Below, in pieces: positions 17,801 through 26,192 of a stretch of 64,000 nucleotides of DNA. The stretch comes from Dysgonomonas mossii DSM 22836 (GTDB lineage Bacteria > Bacteroidota > Bacteroidia > Bacteroidales > Dysgonomonadaceae): contig NZ_GL892004.1 of NCBI RefSeq assembly GCF_000213575.1, forward strand, positions 372,001-436,000, written 5' to 3'. Numbering within the stretch: position 1 is the first letter of the stretch; every line of letters begins with the position of its first letter. Made by a program: the position numbers and the translations under genes. The notes beneath the pieces are model-generated. The model was not told the origin of the DNA. It worked only from the letters and a program-made list of their open reading frames with translations, and made no database searches.

Positions 17801-19432
17801 AAGATAGATGGAAGCATAAGCACCAATCTGATGATAGAAGGATCAACTAAAGCTCCTAAAGTTCGTGGATTCCTCGGGTTCAACGATACTCAGATAGGAG
17901 TCGATTACACGAATGTGGTTTATACCATATCCGATACTATACGTGTTAGTCCCGATAAGATAGGGTTTGATAATCTTACCTTAAAAGATAGTCGAGGAAA
18001 TACGGCTAATGTAAATGCGACGTTGACTCACAAGAATTTTGCAGACATGAAGTATCAGCTTGATATGCGTATGAATAAGCTGATGGTATTAGATACGGAA
18101 CATCGTACAGACAGTTTATTTTACGGTCGGGTGTTTGCATCCGGGCAGGTGAAGATAACAGGTGATGAGAAGAATATAAATTTGGATATGCAGATAAAGA
18201 ATGATAAAAATTCGACTCTGAATATTCTATTGCCTCAGCGATCAGAAGCTTCTGATTACAAGAGTATTGTTTATATTAATGTTCCTGAAGAAAAATTGAA
18301 AAACACGATTGATAATATCGTGAAGGATGCCCCTCTACCTATTAAATTGAAAATCAGGCTGGATGTGACACCGGATATTAATCTGGGAATAGTAATCGAT
18401 CCGCTTACAGGAGATCAAATGCATGTCAAAGGAGCAGGACGAATAGATTTTACATATGACATGCAGAGTGAAAATATGTTTGCATATGGAGACTATACAC
18501 TGAATGACGGTTCTGTTCGACTCAATCTGCAAGGGATAAAAAAGCTAGACTTTAAGATACAGGATGGCAGTAAGCTCAATTTTACAGGAGATCCTTTGAA
18601 GACGAAGTTTAATATAACTGCTTATCGGAGAGTAAGAGCCAACTTGAATACTTTGGACAATAGTTTTGCCCTTAATGGAAGTACAACCAAGGTAGATGTT
18701 GATTGTATTCTTAAAATAACGGGCAATATAGATAAGATGGATGTGTCTTATAATATTAGCCTTCCGGGTGCTGATGACGACACAAGACAGAGGATAAATA
18801 GCTTGATTAGTACCGACGAGCAAAGGGTGCGACAGTTTGCGTCCTTAGTTGCCACGGGGTCATTCTATTCAAGTATGGGGAATAGTGGGGTTAACTTCAC
18901 AAATAGCTTGTGGTCGTCACTTGCTTCCAGTACCCTTTCGGCAGGATTGACAGCATTGGTGGGTAACATGCTGGGCGATAAATGGCAAATAGGTGCTAAT
19001 GTAGAATCTGATGACGGCTCATTGTCGAATATGGACATGAGTGTGAATCTTTCTCGTAAATTTTTGGATGATAGATTGACATTTAATACGAACTTGGGAA
19101 TGCGTACAGATCATGCAACATCTGCTGACAATTCTCTTATTGGCGACTTTGATTTAGAGTATCAATTAAACTCTTTATGGACTCTCAAGGCGTATAGCCA
19201 TATGAATAATCAATTCTATCGTCAAGCACCTACTACGCAAGGGGTGGGGATAGAATACAGTAAAGAGGCTGCAACGTTGAAACGTTTGTTCCAATCTTTC
19301 AAGCCGAGAAGGCGTAGGGTACAACAGCAACAAACAGAAAATGGAGCAGCACAAACACCATTGCCTAGCGATTCGACACAGGTAAAAGTAGAGCAGCAGC
19401 CTATTATAAATGAACAAAAAAAGAAACAGTAA
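14891..19432 (+). CDS. TamB-like translocation/assembly (AsmA-superfamily) protein
   Basis: 1513 aa. An N-terminal anchor at about 25-50 (VLMYIVLSLIGLNILLYVLL) is followed by a very long periplasmic beta-rich region with AsmA/DUF3971-like repeats and a C-terminal TamB (DUF490) domain over about the last 400 residues, with the typical VKGAGRIDFTYD, FNITAYRRVRANL, VDCILKITGNIDKMDVSYN and a final beta-strand-rich DLEYQLNSLWTLKAYS. TamB-type proteins span the periplasm and help lipid transport or outer-membrane protein assembly. The tail is Gln-rich. Co-transcription with the ArsC-like gene is likely (7 nt gap). Confidence 0.9.
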   Translation: MEEIDQNTHIHEELPKKKSLIKKFFKVLMYIVLSLIGLNILLYVLLSIPFVQQKVANYAVDILKNTLKTEVSIDEVRLSLFNHATLNGIYIEDQAKDTLLYAKHLDVKLSPWQLIKSNTLAITSISLDDFLINVNKKDSVSDFNFQFIIDAFSGDTVKTDTTKSTLKIVITDVDIRNGRLNYDVLSDSVTPHLFNASHISLYDLNINLDLNSIDPDKLDIALNNLSAKETTGLEIKTLEGQLYSDKSQLWVDNLSLNLPNSHLRTDKVRYNLSSSEFEVQTESTEISPIDLLSFLPQLKFLKNNIILSTSIKGTLPAVNIENINIAYGNEALLAAKASISNYERYGSADIFLSIDKFKASSSAVTSFARVGDSTFIAPDIFRELGDLYLKGNIKGQLSKFKLDAEAWCRQGAITAKASGGADSIFSRFNVAATLNTQNFNLGKLLGDTLGLKRLSAKIDVRARQAEKGPLIAQLQGEIASIEYGKDTYRNIPFDAYYNAAEMGASANVNSPIGKVYAKASMTQARVPDINLRLKVDTLHIDRFYKDENWVNPRLSLVLEGNVKGLDIDQMEGKAVIDSLNLYDANFNFKPGKFTLEMGKRTENDKFIKLTSSLLTANIDGQYKFTSLSDEFSELMNKYLPAVFPKVKRVKKDQNNFTFNLTANNTEELGRILSLPVDIIEPASISGRINTIDNVITAKGNIPYLKFGEYDIKSTTVEVVNLDSAFNISAGSDILMQKGLYSLALNVRGANNVMRSVVNVMSNKTDIDIGGKVDVLAQFSRDEKNELLSYLKVSPSDIMIDKLALNLLPAEVWNKGERTEVHNLGIGVNKKKYIGLNGVISREVGDSLNIDFNHAEIGELLEAFDVKNIRGCIHGNVLMTKMLDQPELYTRNLEIGDIVIFADTLGTMTVDSHWSDSYGGVRLDAILEKGDKTFAEVDGTVYTNQDSLDLQVRMQQMPLRWMQPFVADMLNKIDGSISTNLMIEGSTKAPKVRGFLGFNDTQIGVDYTNVVYTISDTIRVSPDKIGFDNLTLKDSRGNTANVNATLTHKNFADMKYQLDMRMNKLMVLDTEHRTDSLFYGRVFASGQVKITGDEKNINLDMQIKNDKNSTLNILLPQRSEASDYKSIVYINVPEEKLKNTIDNIVKDAPLPIKLKIRLDVTPDINLGIVIDPLTGDQMHVKGAGRIDFTYDMQSENMFAYGDYTLNDGSVRLNLQGIKKLDFKIQDGSKLNFTGDPLKTKFNITAYRRVRANLNTLDNSFALNGSTTKVDVDCILKITGNIDKMDVSYNISLPGADDDTRQRINSLISTDEQRVRQFASLVATGSFYSSMGNSGVNFTNSLWSSLASSTLSAGLTALVGNMLGDKWQIGANVESDDGSLSNMDMSVNLSRKFLDDRLTFNTNLGMRTDHATSADNSLIGDFDLEYQLNSLWTLKAYSHMNNQFYRQAPTTQGVGIEYSKEAATLKRLFQSFKPRRRRVQQQQTENGAAQTPLPSDSTQVKVEQQPIINEQKKKQ

Positions 19433-19453
19433 ATAAGTTATTTACTGTTTCTT
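19421..19453. terminator. bidirectional terminator between the TamB-like gene and uvrA
   Basis: A perfect 15-bp stem (AAGAAACAGTAAATA and its complement) with a 3-nt loop overlaps the TamB-like stop codon and lies 23 nt past the uvrA stop. A run precedes and T-rich sequence follows, so it works in both directions. Confidence 0.85.
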
Positions 19454-19475
19454 CTTTTGTGAGATATCTATTTTA

Positions 19476-22268
19476 TTATTGGTCTAATTTTTCTTTTAAG
19501 AAGCGGCCTGTATAAGATTCTTTGCATTGAACGACTTGCTCAGGTGTGCCTTCACAAACGATGTTCCCACCATCTTTTCCTCCTTCAGGACCAATATCAA
19601 TGATATGATCTGCATATTTGATTACATCCATGTTATGTTCTATAATAACTATTGTATGCCCTCTTTTAATCATAGAATCGAAGGCTTTCAATAATGTTTT
19701 TATATCATGGAAGTGAAGACCTGTGGTTGGCTCGTCAAAAATAAAGAAAGTCGGATCGGGCTTCTCATCAGCTAAATGGAAAGCAAGCTTTACACGTTGA
19801 TTTTCTCCTCCCGACAGAGATGAAGAAGACTGACCTAGTTTTACATAACCCAATCCCACATCTTGTAGTGGTTTCAGACGTTTTACTATTTTCTTTTCGG
19901 TATTGCCTTTTCCTCCTTCAAAGAATTCGATTGCCTGATCGATTGTCATTTCCAATACCTCATAGATATTTACGCCTCGGTATTGTACATCGAGTATGTC
20001 TTGTTTGAATCTTCGCCCTTTACATACTTCGCATTCGAGCATCACATCTGCCATGAATTGCATTTCTACCAAAATCTTGCCTTCACCGGCACACTCTTCA
20101 CACCTTCCCCCTTCTACATTGAAAGAGAAATAAGCGGGAGTAAAATGCATCTGCTTGGCAAGCGGTTGCTCGGCAAAGAGTTTTCGTATTTCATCGTAAG
20201 CCTTGATATATGTAACCGGATTTGAACGAGACGAACGGCCAATCGGATTTTGATCGACCATTTCGATTTCTTTTATCAAGTTGAGATCACCTTCCAGACC
20301 ATTGTATTGTACGATTTGGTCTCCTTTTCCTTTATAATGACGCTCCAATGCTGTATAGAGCACATCCGTAACCAGTGATGATTTCCCTGAGCCACTCACC
20401 CCCGTTACTACGGTCATTACATTCAAAGGAAACTTTACATTGATATTTTTAAGGTTGTTTTGTCGTGCCCCTTTTACCTCAATGTAATTGTTCCATTTGC
20501 GGCGGATTTTTGGTACTTCTATTTTCTCTTCTCCATTCAGGTAGCGTACTGTATAGCTGTCTGTATGCTTGCGAAGTCCATCTACATCTCCTTGATATAC
20601 GACTTCTCCTCCTAGTCGTCCTGCCTTCGGGCCTATGTCTATTATATAGTCTGCTGCACGTATTATCTCTTCATCATGCTCCACTACTACCACCGTATTG
20701 CCGATGGCTTTTAGTTCTTGCAGGACGTTAATCAACAGGTCTGTGTCTCTGGAATGCAATCCGATACTTGGCTCATCTAATATATATAACGAACCCACAA
20801 GGCTGCTGCCGAGAGACGTTGCCAAATTGATACGTTGGCTCTCTCCTCCCGACAATGAATTCGAAAGACGGTTTAGGGTAAGATAACCCAGCCCTACATT
20901 TACGAGATACTGAACTCGTACATTTATATCAGTCAACAGACGTTTGGCGATTGCAGCGTCTGTTTCGTCTAATTCTAAGTTCTGGAAAAACTCTTGTAAT
21001 TCTGTAATAGGCATCAGAACCAAATCAGCAATGGTTTTTCCTGCCACTTTTACATAGAGAGCTTGAGGTTTTAGCCGTGCTCCTTTGCACGAAGGACATG
21101 TCGTTTTCCCACGATAGCGAGCCAGCATAACACGATATTGAATCTTGTACTGGTTTTCTTCAACCATCTGAAAAAATGCGTCAATTCCATGTAGTCCTAT
21201 AGCACCATGCCACAATAGGTCTTTTTCTTTATCCGATAGTTCAAAGTAAGGTCTGTGTATAGGAAAATCATAGCGGGCTGCAGATTGGATGAACTCCTTT
21301 TTCCATTCGCTCATTTTTTCACCTTTCCAGCATACGACGGCATCTTCATAAACAGACAAGCCTTTGTTGGGGATAACCAAATCTTCGTCAATACCCATTA
21401 CTTTGCCAAATCCTTCGCATACAGGACAAGCACCGACAGGGCTATTGAAGCTAAACATCAGATCGCTGGGTTCTTCAAATTGAATTCCATCAGCTTCGAA
21501 ATGTTTAGAAAAATTGAACATCTGAATTTTATCACCCGTATAAAAGCGGACGATACAGTCACCTTCTCCTTCGTAAAAAGCTGTTTCTATGGATTCCGAA
21601 AAACGACTGATATTGGCAGAATCTTTGTCACAGGTAAGACGGTCGATCAAGAGAAGCAGATCATCCGGGTTTAAGTCTTTCTTTGAGGCTATTAAATCTT
21701 CTATTCGCTCAAATTGGCCTGAGATTTCAACTCTGGAGAATCCTTCTTTGAGTAATATTTCTAACTGTTCGATCAGTGTTCTGTCATTCCGAAGGATTAT
21801 CTTTGTCAATATGGCCAAGCGGGTATCTTCGGGGAAGGAGAGCATCTTTTCTACAATGTCGCTTACCTGATGCTTTTTTACGACTTCGCCTGATACCGGA
21901 GAGACAGTCTTTCCGATGCGGGCAAATAGTAATCGTAGATATTCGTATATCTCTGTAGATGTACCTACTGTTGAGCGAGGATTGCGTGCGCTCACTCGTT
22001 GTTCGATGGCTATCGCAGGCGGAATACCTTTAATATAGTCACTTTCGGGCTTGTTCATCCTACCAAGAAACTGACGGGCATATGACGATAGGCTCTCTAC
22101 ATAACGGCGTTGTCCCTCCGCATAGAGCGTATCAAATGCCAAAGAAGACTTTCCTGAACCCGAAACACCTGTAATAACAATAAATTTATTTCGAGGGATT
22201 TCGACATCTATATTTTTTAGGTTGTTAACCCTTGCTCCTTTTATGAAAATATTTTTTTCTGCTGCCAT
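19476..22268 (-). CDS. uvrA: excinuclease ABC subunit A
   Basis: 930 aa from the ATG at 22268 ([12 protein letters not shown]). The frame is open to 22289, but a -7 element at 22287-22294 makes that start unlikely. Damage-sensing ATPase of nucleotide excision repair. Walker A motifs GVSGSGKSS at 34-42 and again in the second ABC half near 630; two LSGGE signatures ([24 protein letters not shown]); zinc-binding CxxC pairs [24 protein letters not shown] and CEVCKGRRF. Full length. It is monocistronic, with terminators on both sides. Confidence 0.97.
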   Translation of the reverse strand: MAAEKNIFIKGARVNNLKNIDVEIPRNKFIVITGVSGSGKSSLAFDTLYAEGQRRYVESLSSYARQFLGRMNKPESDYIKGIPPAIAIEQRVSARNPRSTVGTSTEIYEYLRLLFARIGKTVSPVSGEVVKKHQVSDIVEKMLSFPEDTRLAILTKIILRNDRTLIEQLEILLKEGFSRVEISGQFERIEDLIASKKDLNPDDLLLLIDRLTCDKDSANISRFSESIETAFYEGEGDCIVRFYTGDKIQMFNFSKHFEADGIQFEEPSDLMFSFNSPVGACPVCEGFGKVMGIDEDLVIPNKGLSVYEDAVVCWKGEKMSEWKKEFIQSAARYDFPIHRPYFELSDKEKDLLWHGAIGLHGIDAFFQMVEENQYKIQYRVMLARYRGKTTCPSCKGARLKPQALYVKVAGKTIADLVLMPITELQEFFQNLELDETDAAIAKRLLTDINVRVQYLVNVGLGYLTLNRLSNSLSGGESQRINLATSLGSSLVGSLYILDEPSIGLHSRDTDLLINVLQELKAIGNTVVVVEHDEEIIRAADYIIDIGPKAGRLGGEVVYQGDVDGLRKHTDSYTVRYLNGEEKIEVPKIRRKWNNYIEVKGARQNNLKNINVKFPLNVMTVVTGVSGSGKSSLVTDVLYTALERHYKGKGDQIVQYNGLEGDLNLIKEIEMVDQNPIGRSSRSNPVTYIKAYDEIRKLFAEQPLAKQMHFTPAYFSFNVEGGRCEECAGEGKILVEMQFMADVMLECEVCKGRRFKQDILDVQYRGVNIYEVLEMTIDQAIEFFEGGKGNTEKKIVKRLKPLQDVGLGYVKLGQSSSSLSGGENQRVKLAFHLADEKPDPTFFIFDEPTTGLHFHDIKTLLKAFDSMIKRGHTIVIIEHNMDVIKYADHIIDIGPEGGKDGGNIVCEGTPEQVVQCKESYTGRFLKEKLDQ

Positions 22269-22286
22269 AGTTCTAAAAAATGGATA

Positions 22287-22294
22287 CAAAAATA
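22287..22294 (-). promoter_or_regulatory. uvrA promoter -7 element
   Basis: Minus-strand TATTTTTG matches TAnnTTTG, 18 nt before the chosen ATG. No good -33 element is seen. Confidence 0.4.
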
Positions 22295-22345
22295 CGAAAA
22301 ATTAAGCGCATATTTATACTCATTACAAACTTTGACATAAAAGGC

Positions 22346-22377
22346 AAAAGCCATTCTTTTTTAGAGAATGGCTTTTT
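22346..22377 (-). terminator. terminator of the lipoprotein gene
   Basis: A perfect 12-bp stem (AAAAGCCATTCT and complement) with a 7-nt loop. It lies 22 nt past the stop of the minus-strand lipoprotein gene; it is T-rich on both sides. Confidence 0.8.
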
Positions 22378-22398
22378 ACACTATTGACAAACAGCTTT

Positions 22399-22887
22399 TT
22401 ATTTTGTTATCTTGCTGAATGTATCAACTCGTATGGCTTTCTTGATATCGGCTTTGTCTATTTCTAGTTTTTCCGCAACTTTTTCTTTTACATCTTCCGA
22501 AGCAATAATATCAGTGCTTTTGTAAGATAATGCTTGTAAGCTTTGCTCGTGCTTCAGTGTTAGGATGTTATCTTTCAATGTGTATTTACCTTCTATTTCT
22601 ACCAATTCCTCGTTGACAGCTATCTTAGCTTTGAATGTGCTGTCGAGTTTAAATACATACACGTTATTTGCAACATCATTCATTTCTTTAATAGCAGCTA
22701 CTACTTTTTCTTTTATCTCCGGCTTGGTGACTTCTACCTCGGCATCCGTTTTCGCATGTTTCCATGTACCCGAAATCACAGATACATCATTACCGTTGTC
22801 TTTATTGTCGTCATCGCTACACGACATAGCACCAAAACTAAAAATAGAAGCGCACAAAGCTAATCCTAGAATTTTTCTAAGTTTCAT
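22399..22887 (-). CDS. lipoprotein, lipocalin-like fold suspected
   Basis: 162 aa. Signal peptide with lipobox (IFSFGAMSCSDDD), then a short Asp/Asn-rich spacer. The mature part has the pattern GTWKHA ... VYVFKLDSTFKAK ... IEGKYTLKDNILTLKH, which is the strand arrangement of small lipocalin-like domains of Bacteroidetes lipoproteins (DUF4923/Lipocalin_4 type). The C-terminus is rich in charged helix. The partner or ligand is unknown. Monocistronic, between uvrA and the bifunctional nuclease. Confidence 0.7.
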   Translation of the reverse strand: MKLRKILGLALCASIFSFGAMSCSDDDNKDNGNDVSVISGTWKHAKTDAEVEVTKPEIKEKVVAAIKEMNDVANNVYVFKLDSTFKAKIAVNEELVEIEGKYTLKDNILTLKHEQSLQALSYKSTDIIASEDVKEKVAEKLEIDKADIKKAIRVDTFSKITK

Positions 22888-22943
22888 AATTTATTCTTTA
22901 TAATTAACAAATAATTTTTTACTCAAAGAGTGATATCAACCTC

Positions 22944-22974
22944 TAAAAAGAAACCTCCGGATTTGTTTCTTTTA
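22944..22974 (-). other. hairpin downstream of the bifunctional nuclease gene
   Basis: AAAAGAAAC/GTTTCTTTT arms with a 10-nt loop CTCCGGATTT. It lies about 117 nt beyond the minus-strand stop and could be a weak terminator. Confidence 0.4.
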
Positions 22975-23090
22975 AAAAGATGATCGGGACACGCTTTTCG
23001 TTGCACAAGCGAATCCTTATAAAGCTTAAAAAAGGTTTAGATTATGGAAATAGTGGGTGTAGTGTATTTATTATAAGCTAATTGTAAAAA

Positions 23091-23681
23091 TTACTTAGGG
23101 TCATCTTTTTTTTTAAGTAATTCGTCTCTGAGCAACGATGCCAGTTCGTAATCTTCTCCATCAATAGCATCTTTAAGAAGGCTCTCCAATTCTTCTTCGT
23201 TTAATAAGGAGTAATCTAATGCCAAATTATCTTTTTCGTTTTCCGACGCATTATCTTCCGACGTATTGTCATCAAATACAACCGCTTGTTCTTGCATAAT
23301 AATTTCGGATGTATATACCGGAGATTTGGTTCGTAAAGCAATGGCTATTGCATCCGATGTCCGCGATTCTATTTCTATTATTTCTGTTCCCTGGCGCAGT
23401 ATCATTTTAGAGAAGAATACACCATCTTCATATTTGTAAATATTCACCTCGAGCAATAGAATACCAAGCTGTGCCAATAGAGTCTGAAAGAGATCATGTG
23501 TTAACGGACGAGGGGGAATTGATCCCTGTAGTTTGAAAGCGATAGATTGGGCTTCGGGTGTGCCTATCACGATCATTAAACGGCGTAAGCCGTCTTCTTC
23601 AGCCAATACTAGTCCATAAGTTCCAGACTGAGACTGGTTGAAAGAAAAGCCAAGCACGGATAGTTTTATTTTATTTTCCAT
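23091..23681 (-). CDS. bifunctional nuclease (DUF151) with C-terminal UVR motif
   Basis: 196 aa. DUF151/BFN domain at about 5-130, with LVLAEEDGLRRLMIVIGTPEAQSIA and SRTSDAIAIALR; an acidic linker follows; the C-terminus (about 155-190, LNEEELESLLKDAIDGEDYE then ASLLRDELLKK) is a UvrB/UvrC-type UVR helical hairpin. This fusion is standard in Bacteroidetes and in the Thermotoga structure family; plant BFN1 degrades RNA and DNA. Its nearness to uvrA is suggestive only. Confidence 0.9.
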   Translation of the reverse strand: MENKIKLSVLGFSFNQSQSGTYGLVLAEEDGLRRLMIVIGTPEAQSIAFKLQGSIPPRPLTHDLFQTLLAQLGILLLEVNIYKYEDGVFFSKMILRQGTEIIEIESRTSDAIAIALRTKSPVYTSEIIMQEQAVVFDDNTSEDNASENEKDNLALDYSLLNEEELESLLKDAIDGEDYELASLLRDELLKKKDDPK

Positions 23682-23901
23682 TTATATTTCAAAATTATAT
23701 ATTTATTTCATTACTTTGATACAAAGCCCCGTTGTTTTAAAACATTTTACTTTCAGAATACCTCTAGATTCTATTTTTTTGAGATTTTCTTATGTTAATA
23801 GCAAAATTTATTTTATTTTGCATCGATTTTGCTATATAACAAAATAATAAGACTATAACACAAATTGAGTGGTGCCCTATAAACTTATAAACTACACAGG
23901 G

Positions 23902-25695
23902 ATGAGAAGGCTATTTCTGATTCTTTCCCTCTTATTAACAGTTTCTATCGTCAATGCTTTCAGCATAGATAGTGTATACGTGAAACAATACAACAGAGTG
24001 CGCTACTTCTGCTCTGATTCTGTTTTCTATAAATTAGCTCATGATGGATTTATTAAAAGCGTAGATGACTTGTCTGATTACTACGAAGATATATTTAATT
24101 ACCTGCCTTTAGACAGACAACTTCAGGAAATATCAAAGGTAAGACGAGAGGCAAAGAAGTATAATTCATCACAGTTGGATATAGAAGCAGACTATATGTA
24201 TGCTTTAGTCCTACCCGCAGGAGAAAACAATGATATCTCTTACAAAATAGCCAAAATGGAGGAGGTTGTTAAAAAGGCAGAGAGACAAAACAATATGGTA
24301 ATGAAAATTAGGGCAATGGAAGCCATATTTAATATATACTGGAAGTCTTCTTTATATGCTAAAGCCTTTGCCCAAACTTACGTTATAGACGAACAACTAA
24401 AAAATATCACCGCTGAAGAATATCCCGGAAGAGGGTATGCTTATTATCAAATAGGGAGGGCGTATTACTTTTTTCGTAACTATGATAAAGCTATTCCATA
24501 TCTGCGGCAAGCTTTAAAGCCTCCAAAATATTATTTCGATCGTTCCAATTTATTGGCACGAAATGCAATTGGCTCGTACTATAATTTGATTGGGAATACA
24601 GACTCGGCAGAGTATTATTTCAGATCGGCATATTTTAGTGTAGATAATGTAAAGCTGAAGCCGGTTATCGATGCAGTATCGCTTAGTAATATAGGAAAAT
24701 GTTTGATTAGTAGAGGTAAGCCGGATGATGCAATCCCATATCTTCGTGCCGGACTAAACCGGATGCTCATGGATAATGATTATGAGCTGGCGTCTGATGT
24801 TAGTTTAGAATTAGCCAAAAGCTACCTTTTGAAGAATGATTTTAAAAAAACGAAGACCTTAATAGATTCTACTCAGCTTTTTATACGAAGAACCGAAAAC
24901 ACAGATCTTTATCAATCATTGTATCCTCTGATGTGTTGTTATTATTCCAAAGTGGGGAATAAAGAGCTGGCACTTGCTTTTTTTGATTCTACGCTGATGA
25001 TTAATAAATATTTTCAGGATAAGTATAGTAGCCTGATACTTCTAAAAGCTGAACAAGACTTATATGAGACCAAGGCTCGGGTAATGAATGAGGATATGAA
25101 AGCCAAGGAAGATGCTTTTAAATACAAAATATTCTATGGAAGCATAATTATACTGATTATTTCGGTTGGACTTATCGTTTCTATCGTATTGTATCATAGA
25201 AATAGGATGGCATATAGGGCTCTGGTATATAAAAATCAAGAGTGGGCAAGCGAGATGTTGCCTTATGCTACTTATGAGTCTGCGGATGTATTAGAGGAAG
25301 AAGACAAATCAGAAGAAAAAGCGATAGAAGAGGAGCAACCTACACAAGAAGATGTTGCTTTGATGAAAGAAGTACATGAACTAGTTTCGAAAGAAAAGAT
25401 TTTTAAAAATGCTGATTTGACTTTAGACTTAATGGCTAAACAAATGAGTATAAATAGAAATTATTTGTCGAAAGCAATTAACCAAACTACAGGGAAAAAT
25501 TTTAATACCTATATCAACGAATACAGAGTAAAAGAAGCTATAAAGATTTTATCAAATGAAAAGTCTGATGTCATTTCTATTGATGCTATAGCCTTTGATG
25601 TCGGGTTTAATAACCGCACATCTTTTTATCAATCCTTTAAGAAAATAACGGGGCTTTCTCCGTCTGACTTCAGAAGTAATAAACCTACTGTATAA
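23902..25695 (+). CDS. TPR-membrane-AraC transcriptional regulator
   Basis: 597 aa from the ATG at 23902 (MRRLFLILSLLL); an upstream GTG at 23869 is open but the inner start gives a proper signal sequence. N-terminal signal/anchor, TPR repeats over about 90-370 (for example AYYQIGRAYYFFRNYDKAIPY), a membrane span at about 418-438 (YGSIIILIISVGLIVSIVLY), an acidic linker, then an AraC-type double helix-turn-helix in the last 100 residues (DLTLDLMAKQMSINRNYLSK ... IDAIAFDVGFNNRTSFYQSF). No histidine kinase or receiver lies between. It is convergent with the GH3 gene of the beta-glucan locus; whether it regulates that locus is unknown. Confidence 0.88.
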   Translation: MRRLFLILSLLLTVSIVNAFSIDSVYVKQYNRVRYFCSDSVFYKLAHDGFIKSVDDLSDYYEDIFNYLPLDRQLQEISKVRREAKKYNSSQLDIEADYMYALVLPAGENNDISYKIAKMEEVVKKAERQNNMVMKIRAMEAIFNIYWKSSLYAKAFAQTYVIDEQLKNITAEEYPGRGYAYYQIGRAYYFFRNYDKAIPYLRQALKPPKYYFDRSNLLARNAIGSYYNLIGNTDSAEYYFRSAYFSVDNVKLKPVIDAVSLSNIGKCLISRGKPDDAIPYLRAGLNRMLMDNDYELASDVSLELAKSYLLKNDFKKTKTLIDSTQLFIRRTENTDLYQSLYPLMCCYYSKVGNKELALAFFDSTLMINKYFQDKYSSLILLKAEQDLYETKARVMNEDMKAKEDAFKYKIFYGSIIILIISVGLIVSIVLYHRNRMAYRALVYKNQEWASEMLPYATYESADVLEEEDKSEEKAIEEEQPTQEDVALMKEVHELVSKEKIFKNADLTLDLMAKQMSINRNYLSKAINQTTGKNFNTYINEYRVKEAIKILSNEKSDVISIDAIAFDVGFNNRTSFYQSFKKITGLSPSDFRSNKPTV

Positions 25696-25916
25696 GCATC
25701 TAAAAGTCTGTCTAATAATCTTATATTTTATTGTAAGCTATTGTTTATTATGCATTTATGCATCTTGTGGTAAGGAATTATAAATATTAACCAATGTGTT
25801 GAATTTATCACTTACCTTTGATATTATTAAATTCCATAACAGAGGTCCCAACCTTCGTTAATTGAATTATTATTCTCAATTACACAACACACTTTACAAA
25901 ACAAACTCAGTATGAG

Positions 25917-25950
25917 GGGCAAATCGAAAAAGATTTGCCCTTTCATTTTT
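25917..25950 (+). terminator. rho-independent terminator
   Basis: GGGCAAATC/GATTTGCCC stem (9 bp), GAAAAA loop, followed by TTTCATTTTTT. Confidence 0.85.
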
Positions 25951-26146
25951 TCAGAGTTTATATGAGGCATTATATATACATATGCTTGAGCTTCTTATGT
26001 AAGTTCCCAACATACTTTGACTATTAGGATTATATGGCAAAATGTGAGGCAATCTGTAAGTATTTATAAATACTTATATTTATTATGCTTATTACTAGTG
26101 TTTTATTTGATGGTAGGCTTCTGCGTGCTTTTATACAAAAAGAAAA

Positions 26147-26172
26147 AAGCACAGATCATTTGACCTGTGCTT
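26147..26172 (-). terminator. terminator at the end of the beta-glucan locus
   Basis: AAGCACAG/CTGTGCTT stem with a 10-nt loop, followed on the minus strand by TTTTCTTTTTG. It lies 21 nt beyond the GH3 stop. Confidence 0.82.
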
Positions 26173-26192
26173 CCTGTTTTTATGTAAGAATT

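Larger units (their letters stand above)
25696..26192 (+). other. gene-free stretch with an isolated terminator
   Basis: About 500 nt between convergent genes. Contents seen: an orphan plus-strand terminator at 25917-25950, 220 nt past the regulator stop, and the GH3 terminator at 26147-26172. The remainder is AT-rich with no credible ORF. A small RNA or a long 3' UTR ending at 25950 is possible. Confidence 0.5.

Noticed and set aside
20465-22000. Plus-strand frames opposite uvrA
   Set aside because: Cysteine- and leucine-rich translations are the mirror of UvrA motifs; no independent support.
22899-23090. tRNA gene in the gap before the bifunctional nuclease gene
   Set aside because: No cloverleaf, no GGTTCGA-type T-loop and no acceptor pairing could be drawn.
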